The notes under the pieces are model-generated. The model was given only the letters and a program-made list of their open reading frames with translations, was not told the origin of the DNA and searched no databases. From CAZIZT01 sp964544085 (GTDB taxonomy: Bacteria; Campylobacterota_A; Desulfurellia; Desulfurellales; Hippeaceae): 6,673 nucleotides of DNA. This document shows positions 1 through 6,459 of this stretch, piece by piece; within the stretch, counting starts at the first letter, position 1; the number at the start of each line of letters is the position of its first letter. Where the stretch lies: the NCBI GenBank assembly GCA_964544085.1, contig CAZIZT010000029.1:1-6673 (forward strand), in the 5' to 3' direction. The position numbers and the translations under genes were made by a program.

Positions 1-559
1 ATATCTTGCTGACATTCTCCGCCTCTTTGGCAAGTATCTCCTCCAGTACCAGGTTAACAAAACCCTTCTTGCCCTTGGAACCATCATCGGTAGCTACAAT
101 CAGCTCGGTCGATGCAGCTTCGAGTTTGTCTTCCATGATGAGCAAATCTTTTGTACGAGCACCGATAATGGAAATCACGTAATTGCCCATCTCTTTAAGC
201 TTTTTAGCGATAGGATGGATTGGAGCAATCCCTATTCCACCACCAACCATTATCACCTTGCCGTCGAACTTTTCGACCTCTGACGGCATACCGAGCGGAC
301 CCACAAATGAGTAGAGCTCTTCCTGTTCGTTCATCCTTGAAAGCTCAAGGGTGCTTTTACCCACCACCTGAAAGACTATCTGCACCCATCCTTCTTCAAC
401 AGACGAGTCAGCGATAGTCAACGGAATCCTTTCCCCATGCTCGCGAGGTATCAGGATAATGAACTGGCCTGGCTTTGCAGCCTTTGCCATATCCTTTGCT
501 TCAACGAGCATAGAAAAGATTGTGTCACTCCACTGCTCTTTTTTGAGTATCCTTGACAT
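1..559 (-). CDS. SudB/NfnA/PyrK-like FAD/NAD(P)-binding reductase subunit, C-terminus cut by window edge
   Basis: Visible part is the first 186 residues of a ferredoxin-NADP reductase-fold protein: a sulfide dehydrogenase beta (SudB), NADH-dependent ferredoxin:NADP oxidoreductase (NfnA) or dihydroorotate dehydrogenase electron-transfer (PyrK)-type subunit. Residues 1-95 form the FAD-binding beta barrel, with the flavin motif RIPLTIAD at 44-51 and VGPLG at 86-90. The NAD(P)-binding domain starts with the glycine loop GGGIGIAP at 106-113, and a TDDGS stretch follows. Family members are usually about 270-290 residues, so roughly 90-100 residues, including the C-terminal cysteines that would bind a [2Fe-2S] cluster, lie beyond the left edge. 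The ATG at 559 is preceded by a good GGAGG. The gene lies 22 nt after the lipoprotein stop. In this family a glutamate synthase small-chain-like partner (SudA/NfnB) usually follows, but that position is outside the window. Family assignment is firm; choosing among SudB, NfnA and PyrK is not possible here, although the lack of pyr genes nearby disfavours PyrK. Confidence 0.88.
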   Translation of the reverse strand, partial: MSRILKKEQWSDTIFSMLVEAKDMAKAAKPGQFIILIPREHGERIPLTIADSSVEEGWVQIVFQVVGKSTLELSRMNEQEELYSFVGPLGMPSEVEKFDGKVIMVGGGIGIAPIHPIAKKLKEMGNYVISIIGARTKDLLIMEDKLEAASTELIVATDDGSKGKKGFVNLVLEEILAKEAENVSKI

Positions 560-565
560 CAAAAA

Positions 566-570
566 CCTCC
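566..570 (-). promoter_or_regulatory. Ribosome binding site of the SudB-like gene
   Basis: The minus strand reads GGAGG here, 6 nt before the ATG at 559-557. It lies inside the 22-nt gap after the lipoprotein stop codon, the only gap between genes in the window, and fixes the start of the SudB-like gene. Confidence 0.8.
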
Positions 571-581
571 TGAAACACCCG

Positions 582-1172
582 TCATTTTCTAAATTGCATA
601 TCGATCTCACCAAGGTAAGAAGTAATAACAAGTCTCAAAGGAGTGCGTAATGCGCTATCTTTTTTGAATAGGATAACGTACTCCCGTGCCCACCTATTGA
701 ATTTTATCAGGTAAAGCCACTGTTTTCTAAAATCGTTTATACCAACCTCTCTAATACTTGCAGGCTCTATTACCCTCCCATCGGATTCAAGATAGACATT
801 CCAGAACGAGTCCTTGCTTGCAAGATTGTTGATATCGTCATCATCCGTATAGAAGGCAAGCCAGAATACTTCATACCTATCACACTGTTTAAGTGTATCT
901 ATATAGCGCTTATCTGTGGTTTTGGAAACATCAATACCCTGGGTGTATTCTATGTAGCTTCGCATAAGTCTCTTATCAAAATGTGTCGCTTTCGCTATGG
1001 CTATTGTTGTGAAGTCTCTGTAGAGTGTTTTCGATCTGGTGTGCGCCTTTAGAGAACGCGTAAAGCTGTTCTGATAACTCCTGAAACCAACGCGCTTCAA
1101 CTGTGCACACGAGGCGACAAATGCAACAGCCACCAAAGCTACAACCACTCGAAACAACGGCTTAATCCTCAT
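582..1172 (-). CDS. Small putative outer-membrane lipoprotein of unknown function
   Basis: 196 residues; I do not recognise a family. The N-terminus is a clear lipoprotein signal: basic Met-Arg-Ile-Lys, a hydrophobic run at about 9-20, then the lipobox V19-A20-S21 with C22 as the lipidated cysteine. Ala at +2 predicts outer-membrane sorting under the E. coli Lol rule. The mature part, about 175 residues, starts basic (many K/R at 26-72). It then alternates aromatic, strand-like segments (EVFWLAFYT at 101-109, WNVYLE at 124-129, WLYLIKF at 152-158, YVILF at 165-169), suggesting a small beta-rich C-terminal domain. An Asp4 run (110-113) follows the first of these segments and could be a metal-binding or surface loop. 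No transmembrane helix appears after the signal. The start is well supported by AAGGAG 7 nt upstream. It overlaps the TPR gene by 11 nt, so the two may act together. Existence and lipidation are likely; function is unknown. Confidence 0.85.
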   Translation of the reverse strand: MRIKPLFRVVVALVAVAFVASCAQLKRVGFRSYQNSFTRSLKAHTRSKTLYRDFTTIAIAKATHFDKRLMRSYIEYTQGIDVSKTTDKRYIDTLKQCDRYEVFWLAFYTDDDDINNLASKDSFWNVYLESDGRVIEPASIREVGINDFRKQWLYLIKFNRWAREYVILFKKDSALRTPLRLVITSYLGEIDMQFRK

Positions 1173-1869
1173 TGCCCTGCTCCTTCAATCTCTTTAGCCT
1201 CTTCAGCTCCTCAAGCGCCTCACCGTTATCAGGTTCCCTTTCGAGAATCCGTTCATAAACCCTGATAGCGTCGTCGATATGGCCCTGTTTCTCGTAAAGA
1301 CGGGCAAGCGAAATGGTGGGTATCTCTTCCTCATCCGATTCTTCTGCCTCTTCTTCCTCTTCAAGCTCAACCTTAGGTATATCCACGTTATCTTCCCCTT
1401 TTTCTTCGGCGAGTTCCTCTATTAGTGAATCCACATCCTCAGGGGAAGGCTTTTTCGCCGGCGCAAGCTCAAGGAGCTTAGATTTTGCCCTCTCATTGGA
1501 CGGATCAAGCTCCACAAGTCTTTCGTAGTCTTCTATGGCTTTATCAATTTCACCCATCTTCTCATGGCATTCTGCAAGCGCCTCCAGTGCACGTATTTCG
1601 TCTCTCTCTATATTCAAAGCCGTTTCAAGATACGCTACAGCAGCTTTATATTTTCCTTCGTTCATCAATATCTTTGCTATCATAATGAGAGCAAGTACGT
1701 AGCGCGGAAAATATCTCAGGCCCTCAAGGAGATACTGGTAGGCCTTCTGATACTCGCCCATGCGGGAATAAAGAAGGGCTATTGGATAAAAATAAAGGCT
1801 CTTTTCCTTTCTTTTTTCGTAATAACGCTCGAGGCGCTTCAATAGCTCATTCTTGCTCTTTGAATTCAT
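1162..1869 (-). CDS. Tetratricopeptide-repeat protein with acidic spacer
   Basis: 235 residues without a signal peptide, so probably cytoplasmic. Three consecutive 34-residue TPR units are visible at about 25-58, 59-92 and 93-126. The third fits the consensus best (ALAECHEKMGEIDKAIEDYE, then LDPSN). A spacer of about 60 residues (127-184) follows, very rich in Glu/Asp, with almost continuous acid at 168-182. A fourth TPR then runs from about 186 to 219 (LARLYEKQGHIDDAIRVYE, then EPDNG). The C-terminus is a charged helix. TPRs form helical scaffolds for protein-protein contacts; no catalytic motif is seen. The ATG overlaps the aroB end by 23 nt and lacks a clear Shine-Dalgarno, so translation may depend on ribosomes finishing aroB. 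A TTG at codon 10 is a less likely start. The 11-nt overlap with the lipoprotein gene hints at a shared role, which is inference. The fold is secure; the partner is unknown. Confidence 0.9.
   Translation of the reverse strand: MNSKSKNELLKRLERYYEKRKEKSLYFYPIALLYSRMGEYQKAYQYLLEGLRYFPRYVLALIMIAKILMNEGKYKAAVAYLETALNIERDEIRALEALAECHEKMGEIDKAIEDYERLVELDPSNERAKSKLLELAPAKKPSPEDVDSLIEELAEEKGEDNVDIPKVELEEEEEAEESDEEEIPTISLARLYEKQGHIDDAIRVYERILEREPDNGEALEELKRLKRLKEQGNED
1180..1185 (-). promoter_or_regulatory. Ribosome binding site of the lipoprotein gene
   Basis: The minus strand reads AAGGAG, 7 nt before the ATG at 1172. The site lies inside the last codons of the TPR gene. It decides the lipoprotein start and shows that this gene has its own strong initiation site despite the overlap. 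Confidence 0.75.
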
Positions 1870-2923
1870 TTATCACATCCATAATTTTGGATCTGCCTAA
1901 ATCGCTGGCAATTATAGACCTGCCTATACCCTTTGTCAACACAAAACGCAAAATGCCGTCTCGAGTCTTCTTGTCATGTTCCATAATTTCGTACAACCTT
2001 GCCGCATCAAACGTCTTATCAAGCGTGACAGGAAGCCCAAAACTCTTCAGCAACCTAACGATTCTTCTGTAGCTATCCTCGTCAATGAGCGACAACCTGT
2101 AGGAGAGATAAGCACCAAATGCCTCACCTATACTTACAGCCTCTCCATGCAGGTACCTTTCATAATGCGTCAGACTTTCTATGGCATGCGCAAGTGTGTG
2201 ACCAAAATTTAAAATAGCACGTTTTCCGCTCTCTCTTTCGTCTTCTTCAACAATAACAACCTTGTCCTTGACGCTCCTTTTCACTATCTCCACAAGCGGC
2301 TTCGTTTGACGCTTCAGTATCTCTTCTGTGTGTTCCTCAAGGTATTCGAACAGGTCTGGGTCCTGAATAATGCCATACTTAACCACCTCAGCCAGCGCTG
2401 AGACAAACTCCCTTTCGGGTAAACTCTTTAGAAAATCTATATCACACACTACCAGCTCTGGCTGATAGAAACTGCCAATAATATTCTTGTAGCCTCCGTA
2501 ATTGATACCTGTCTTTCCGCCGATAGAGCTATCAACCATGGCAAGAAGGGTGGTGGGCACATGCACAAGCGGTACACCTCTCATGTATGTGCTCGCTGCA
2601 TACCCGGCCGTATCACCAACAACACCCCCTCCCACAGCTACAAGGTATGTACTTCTATCAGCCTTATGCTCTATCAAGAAATCGTAGATACCATGAAGTG
2701 TTTTGTAATTCTTACTCTCCTCGCCCGCAGGAAAAACGTAGATATCGCCGGTGATGGATTTCAGCTTTTTCTCATAAATCGCATACACATTGCTATCCGT
2801 AACACACACGCTACGCCTGTGCTGAAGAAACTCATCAAGCACGGGCAATGTGCCGGAACCTATAACAACCTTGTATTTTTTCTGTGTTTTTACATCTATC
2901 TGCTCAAAATTTGTCCCCTGCAT
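1847..2923 (-). CDS. aroB: 3-dehydroquinate synthase
   Basis: Cytoplasmic, NAD- and divalent-metal-dependent enzyme of the shikimate pathway that converts DAHP to 3-dehydroquinate with loss of phosphate. At 358 residues it is of normal length. The N-terminal Rossmann-like half has GGGVVGDTAGYAAS at 98-111 for NAD. The signature around 131-147 carries the substrate residues D131, K137 and K146. Metal ligands by family alignment are E179 (in AEVVKYG), H242 (NFGHTLAHAIE) and H259 (HGEAVSIGE). R235, K182 and H246 also match conserved active-site positions, so the enzyme should be active. The ATG lies inside the end of the upstream gene (28-nt overlap). It is preceded by GGGG at 2935-2932, spacing 8, an imperfect Shine-Dalgarno. 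No better in-frame start follows before the first conserved strand. No other aro gene is in the window, so the pathway must be dispersed. Confidence 0.98.
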   Translation of the reverse strand: MQGTNFEQIDVKTQKKYKVVIGSGTLPVLDEFLQHRRSVCVTDSNVYAIYEKKLKSITGDIYVFPAGEESKNYKTLHGIYDFLIEHKADRSTYLVAVGGGVVGDTAGYAASTYMRGVPLVHVPTTLLAMVDSSIGGKTGINYGGYKNIIGSFYQPELVVCDIDFLKSLPEREFVSALAEVVKYGIIQDPDLFEYLEEHTEEILKRQTKPLVEIVKRSVKDKVVIVEEDERESGKRAILNFGHTLAHAIESLTHYERYLHGEAVSIGEAFGAYLSYRLSLIDEDSYRRIVRLLKSFGLPVTLDKTFDAARLYEIMEHDKKTRDGILRFVLTKGIGRSIIASDLGRSKIMDVINEFKEQE

Positions 2924-3978
2924 CTTTCTAACCCCGCATAGTTTACAAGACGGTAGTTAATAAAACCCAAACCAGAGGCATCAAAAAACATCAATCTACC
3001 GATCAGGCCATCAAAATCCGTCACCCGTGATAGGTCCAGCGTTGAACCCCTTGTGCCCCTGCCTATAAGGCGACCTATATCATAACCAAGTGCCGCCATA
3101 AAATTGGGATCCGTGTTGTAATTTTCCCTGTACTGCTCCACGAATTTTACGTTTATTGGATCAGGCAAACACATCCAGTACGGTGTGATAATGTTTACCT
3201 TTTGTAAAATGGCATTGTTCAGTGACAACAGATCCCTTGTAATGAGTACTCCATCACCCCAGATGCGCTGTGGTTCTATGCTGTAGTAATCAAGCAGATT
3301 GACGATACTCACAAAGTCGTCCTGTGGCGCAAAAATGACAACATTATCAGCCTTCAGAGAGTGCTCGTACACCTTTCCCTCGACCAAACCAGAACTCCTC
3401 CTTATCTTTCTCACACCAAAAAGCCTCTTTATCATCTCATCGTATAATGGTGCCCTGTCGAACGGCTCAACGACAACGTTCTTGTCTGAAATGGTCTGTA
3501 GAAAGGCATTACTTGCGCTCATGTCCAGAGGATCATTCTCGTAAAGTACAACCAGATCTCTGTAGCCGTAATCTGAGACGAGTTTGGCAAGCTCTTTGGC
3601 TGCTGCTATAGGATCGAAGTTGTACACAAAGACATTCGAGCAGCTATAGCGAGGCACAGCAAACGGTAGTATCGTTGGAATGCCACTTGAGCATATCTCG
3701 TTTTGCGCGCTATTCACATTCCTGCTTTCAAACGGGCCTATCACTACATCGACATTCATGTAATAGAGTTGTTCCAGCGCTTTCGTGGCGTTATCGGCTG
3801 CATTCTGAACCACGACAGTATCATCCGAAGGCAATCCAAGATAAAGGCCATTTAAAAAGTCATCGCTAAAGTGCTTAAAGAGTTTCGAGGAGGGTGCCAA
3901 ATAGCCAATCTTCAGACCTGCTGAGTAAGCGTTCAAGACAAGAAGAAAAAAGAACAGAAATGCAAAAAGGAGCCTCAT
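2896..3978 (-). CDS. Exported type-1 periplasmic-binding-fold protein (LivK/LpoA-like)
   Basis: 360 residues. A Sec signal peptide is clear: MR, then a hydrophobic stretch at 3-15, and cleavage near Ala-Tyr-Ser-Ala (17-20). There is no lipobox, so the mature protein should be soluble in the periplasm. The rest follows the type-1 solute-binding fold: first strand KIGYLAP (23-29), helix FLNGLYLGL, VDVVIGP (76-82) followed by a loop that often touches ligand, SGIPTILP (98-105), the second lobe from about 125 (LAKLVSDYGYRDLVVLYEND), and a LivK-like end with AALGYDIGRLI (295-305), FDGLIGRLMFFDASG (322-336) and a final strand. Family members bind branched-chain amino acids and similar ligands for ABC importers, or act as penicillin-binding-protein activators (LpoA). 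No permease or ATPase gene is nearby, and murA lies in the same cluster, which favours an envelope role by inference. The ATG shares an ATGA with the udg stop; AAGGAG lies 11 nt upstream. Fold is likely, ligand unknown. Confidence 0.85.
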   Translation of the reverse strand: MRLLFAFLFFFLLVLNAYSAGLKIGYLAPSSKLFKHFSDDFLNGLYLGLPSDDTVVVQNAADNATKALEQLYYMNVDVVIGPFESRNVNSAQNEICSSGIPTILPFAVPRYSCSNVFVYNFDPIAAAKELAKLVSDYGYRDLVVLYENDPLDMSASNAFLQTISDKNVVVEPFDRAPLYDEMIKRLFGVRKIRRSSGLVEGKVYEHSLKADNVVIFAPQDDFVSIVNLLDYYSIEPQRIWGDGVLITRDLLSLNNAILQKVNIITPYWMCLPDPINVKFVEQYRENYNTDPNFMAALGYDIGRLIGRGTRGSTLDLSRVTDFDGLIGRLMFFDASGLGFINYRLVNYAGLERCRGQILSR

Positions 3979-4604
3979 CCGTATGCCATCTCCTTCAACC
4001 TTTTAAGGTCATTCACAAATACCTCAATGGCGTTTGGATTCCTCAACAGATATGCAGGGTGATACATGGGTAAGACCTTTATACCGTGATAATCAAAGAT
4101 ACGACCACGCAGTGTTCCCAGTGCGCCTTTTTGCAGGGTCAGCACATAGGTAGAGTAACGTCCAAGAGTCCCAATCACCTTTGGTTTTATTATTTCTATC
4201 TGTTTTTTCAGGTAAGGAAAACAGGCTGTAAGCTCATCTGGCTTTGGATCCCTGTTGTTCGGCGGTCTACATTTGAGGCAGTTAGCAATGTAAACATCTT
4301 CCCTTTTCAAGCCAATCTCCTCAAGCAGCTCTGTGAGTAGCTTTCCCGCCCTGCCGACAAATGGCCTCCCTTGAATATCCTCATCACGGCCAGGAGCCTC
4401 ACCTACAAACATAATCTCTGCATTATCGTTACCTTCGCCAAAAACGGCGTTTTTACGTTCCCTGTAGAGTTCACACAGCGTGCAATGCTCCACCTGCTCC
4501 TTTAAAGAATCAAGCATATCCACCCTGGATGCCACATTGAGCTTCCTCACATACTCAACGCCTATCTCCCTGTAGAGTTTCAATAGGTCAACAAGTTCCT
4601 TCAT
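3975..4604 (-). CDS. Type-4 (family 4) uracil-DNA glycosylase, [4Fe-4S]
   Basis: Removes uracil from DNA (deaminated cytosine or misincorporated dUMP), opening base-excision repair. 209 residues. The four cysteines expected to hold the [4Fe-4S] cluster are C41 and C44 (CTLC) and C112 and C128 (KCRPP and TAC). C109, in NCLKC, is an extra one. Motif A is GEAPGRDED at 68-76, the water-activating and uracil-pocket region. The RPFVGRAGKLL stretch (80-90) and motif B HPAYLLRNP (182-190), whose His contacts the uracil, are both intact. This pattern is that of family 4, not family 1 (Ung). About 35 residues precede the first cysteine, a helical N-terminal extension often seen in bacterial members. 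The ATG overlaps the hisG stop as ATGA, with no strong Shine-Dalgarno, so expression probably relies on reinitiation after hisG. The next gene starts in the same way at its stop. Confidence 0.95.
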   Translation of the reverse strand: MKELVDLLKLYREIGVEYVRKLNVASRVDMLDSLKEQVEHCTLCELYRERKNAVFGEGNDNAEIMFVGEAPGRDEDIQGRPFVGRAGKLLTELLEEIGLKREDVYIANCLKCRPPNNRDPKPDELTACFPYLKKQIEIIKPKVIGTLGRYSTYVLTLQKGALGTLRGRIFDYHGIKVLPMYHPAYLLRNPNAIEVFVNDLKRLKEMAYG

Positions 4605-5209
4605 CTCAGGTATTCTAAAAAAGCTTTTATTTCATCGTAGTTGGTGTAATAGGAAACCCTGTTAGAGATAAGCATTGCACTTGAGTCAAAGATCTCATCA
4701 ACAACTACAAGACCGTTCTCTTTGAGCGTCCTGCCTGTGGAGACTATATCCACAATGCAATCTGCAAGACCCAACAGTGGGGCAAGCTCAATAGAACCGT
4801 AAAGTTTTATTATTTCGGCATTTATCCCTCTCTTTTGAAAATAACCCTGCGCAATATTCACAAACTTGGTTGCAACCCTTAACTGCTTCTTTCTTTCATT
4901 CAAACAGCCTTTCTTCGGAGCTGCCACCACCATTTTACAGAAACCAACACCCAGATCGACAAGCTGAAACACATCGGGCGTTTGCTCCTTCAATACATCA
5001 AGGCCTGCGACCCCCAGATCTGCAGCACCATACTCCACGTATGTTGCCACATCCTGCGCCCTGACAATGAGGAACCGATAACGATTATCGCTATCATAAA
5101 AAAACAGCTTCCTGGAAGAATCGGGCAGCTCCACATCCAGGCCACCCTTAGAAAACAAATCAAGCGTCTCGCCCATTAATCTACCCTTTGGTAAAGCAAC
5201 TGTTATCAC
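4601..5209 (-). CDS. hisG: ATP phosphoribosyltransferase catalytic subunit, short form
   Basis: First enzyme of histidine synthesis: joins ATP and PRPP to give N1-(5-phosphoribosyl)-ATP and pyrophosphate in the cytoplasm. 202 residues, against about 290-300 for the long form; the C-terminal ACT-like regulatory domain is absent, so this is HisG-S. Visible motifs are ALPKGRL at 5-11, the domain II segment with YVEYGAADLGVAGLDVL (57-73), and the PRPP-binding loop DCIVDIVSTGRTLKENGL at 150-167, preceded by E141. Short HisG enzymes work as a hetero-octamer with HisZ, a histidyl-tRNA synthetase paralogue, which supplies feedback control by histidine; hisZ is not in this window. The start is GTG, sharing GTGA with the murA stop, and is preceded by GGAGG at spacing 8, which makes it convincing. 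No other his gene is adjacent. The murA-hisG neighbourhood is also known from some deltaproteobacteria. Confidence 0.96.
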   Translation of the reverse strand: MITVALPKGRLMGETLDLFSKGGLDVELPDSSRKLFFYDSDNRYRFLIVRAQDVATYVEYGAADLGVAGLDVLKEQTPDVFQLVDLGVGFCKMVVAAPKKGCLNERKKQLRVATKFVNIAQGYFQKRGINAEIIKLYGSIELAPLLGLADCIVDIVSTGRTLKENGLVVVDEIFDSSAMLISNRVSYYTNYDEIKAFLEYLR

Positions 5210-6459
5210 GCCTTCACCCTCCTGATGTTAGCACCCAGACCGGCGAGTTTCTTCTCCAGTCTCTCATAGCCCCTATCAAGGTGATATATGCGCAATATCT
5301 GCGTTGTGCCCTTTGCTGCAAGAGCGGCTATCACAAGACTTGCAGATGCCCTAAGATCGGTCGCCATAACCTTGGCACCCTTTAGCTCTTCCACGCCCGT
5401 AATGACCGCCTGGTTGTTTGATACAACGATATTAGCATTCATTCTGTTCAGTTCAGCGACATGCTGGAATCTGTTTTCGAATATCGTTTCACGTACTATA
5501 CTAACACCTTTGGCAAGCGTCAGCACACTGATAAACTGAGCCTGCATATCGGTTGGAAAACCGGGGTAGACCGACGTTTCAATCTGAACAGGCCTTATAG
5601 AATCACCACCAACAAGTGTACCGCCCTCCGGTAACTCCTCCAGCACACCGCCCATTTCTCTGAATTTGTCACAGATAGCGTCCATCGCATATAGTGGCAT
5701 GCCTTCTATCTCGATAAAGGAAGATGTAATGAGAGCGGCACACATAAAGGTACCAGCCTCTATCCTGTCGTTCATAACCCTGTACCGCGCAGGCTTAAGA
5801 CGCTCAACACCGTGAATTGTTATAGTACTTGTCCCCTCACCTTCTATGCGCGCCCCCATTCTTTTTAATAAACGGGCAAGATCCACAACCTCTGGCTCTT
5901 TTGCAGCGTTTTTCAGCACCGTCGTCCCTTCAGCTAAAACCGCAGCCATCATCACATTCTCTGTACCCGTCACAGTGGGTATATCAAAGTAAATCTCGCT
6001 GCCCTTCAGCCTGTCTGCACGGGCAATTATATAGCCCTCATCTATGCGAATGTCAGCGCCCATGCACTCAAGCGCCTTCAGATGCAGATTGACGGGTCTC
6101 ACACCTATTGCGCAGCCACCGGGCATGGAAACCTCAGCATAACCGGTTTTCGCCACAAGTGGCCCCAGCACCAGTATGGATGCCCTCATGGTTTTAACAA
6201 GTTCATATGGCGCCCTTGTGCTTTTCAGTGTTGAGCAGTCAATCGTAAGTTTCTCACCTTCCCTTTGAACCGTACAACCCAACACCTCCAGCAACTTCTT
6301 CATCGTGCTGATGTCCATAAGATGCGGCACATTCTCAAGCACTACAGGATCATCACACAGCAATGCTGCCGCCATTGCCGGCAGTGATGCATTTTTCGAC
6401 CCGCTTATCCTTACACGCCCTTTGAGCTTATTGCCGCCTACTATGATAAAACTATCCAT
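5206..6459 (-). CDS. murA: UDP-N-acetylglucosamine 1-carboxyvinyltransferase
   Basis: Transfers enolpyruvate from PEP to UDP-GlcNAc, the first committed step of peptidoglycan synthesis, in the cytoplasm. At 417 residues it matches E. coli MurA (419). Substrate residues K22 and N23 lie in SGSKNASLPAMAA (19-31), and R92 in KTMRASILVLGP (89-100). The catalytic loop PGGCAIGVRP (113-122) carries C116, the Cys that fosfomycin alkylates, so the enzyme is predicted to be sensitive at target level. The general base region is FPTDMQAQF with D304, and R370 lies in DLRASASLVIAAL (368-380). The protein is complete and shows no defect. The ATG overlaps the end of the upstream CoA-binding gene by 8 nt. GGAG lies 4 nt before it (6467-6464), a short spacing, and AGGAG stands farther off at 6477-6473. 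Its stop overlaps the hisG start. Confidence 0.98.
   Translation of the reverse strand: MDSFIIVGGNKLKGRVRISGSKNASLPAMAAALLCDDPVVLENVPHLMDISTMKKLLEVLGCTVQREGEKLTIDCSTLKSTRAPYELVKTMRASILVLGPLVAKTGYAEVSMPGGCAIGVRPVNLHLKALECMGADIRIDEGYIIARADRLKGSEIYFDIPTVTGTENVMMAAVLAEGTTVLKNAAKEPEVVDLARLLKRMGARIEGEGTSTITIHGVERLKPARYRVMNDRIEAGTFMCAALITSSFIEIEGMPLYAMDAICDKFREMGGVLEELPEGGTLVGGDSIRPVQIETSVYPGFPTDMQAQFISVLTLAKGVSIVRETIFENRFQHVAELNRMNANIVVSNNQAVITGVEELKGAKVMATDLRASASLVIAALAAKGTTQILRIYHLDRGYERLEKKLAGLGANIRRVKA
5218..5222 (-). promoter_or_regulatory. Ribosome binding site deciding the hisG GTG start
   Basis: The minus strand reads GGAGG within the last murA codons, 8 nt before the GTG at 5209. Together with the GTGA stop/start overlap and the conserved first residues of HisG, it supports GTG as the true start. 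Confidence 0.8.

Noticed and set aside
560..581. Possible promoter or terminator between the lipoprotein and SudB-like genes
   Set aside because: The 22-nt gap contains only a ribosome binding site; no hairpin followed by a T-run and no -10/-35 pair can be seen.
1313..1528. Plus-strand open frame of 71 codons, extremely rich in Ser
   Set aside because: It is the complement of the Glu/Asp codons of the TPR protein's acidic spacer; Ser runs arise automatically from GAG/GAA/GAT read backwards. No ribosome site or family match.
1848..1850. ATG overlapping the aroB stop as ATGA, as an alternative TPR start
   Set aside because: It is out of frame with the TPR gene, so the upstream ATG at 1869 is kept.
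1564..2072. Two overlapping plus-strand open frames (1564-1845 and 1782-2072)
   Set aside because: Antisense to the TPR gene and the 3' end of aroB; no ribosome site, no domain.
2561..2941. Plus-strand open frame of 126 codons opposite aroB
   Set aside because: Fully antisense to a well conserved enzyme, with no recognisable domain and composition typical of a shadow frame.
2896..3978. Interpretation as part of a complete amino-acid ABC importer operon
   Set aside because: No permease or ATPase gene lies among the visible neighbours; the flanking genes are udg and aroB.
4086..4340. Plus-strand open frame opposite the UDG gene
   Set aside because: Shadow of conserved codons of a real gene; the peptide shows no protein-like pattern.
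5829..6092. Plus-strand open frame opposite murA
   Set aside because: Antisense to conserved MurA; Pro/Ser/His-rich content typical of a reverse frame.
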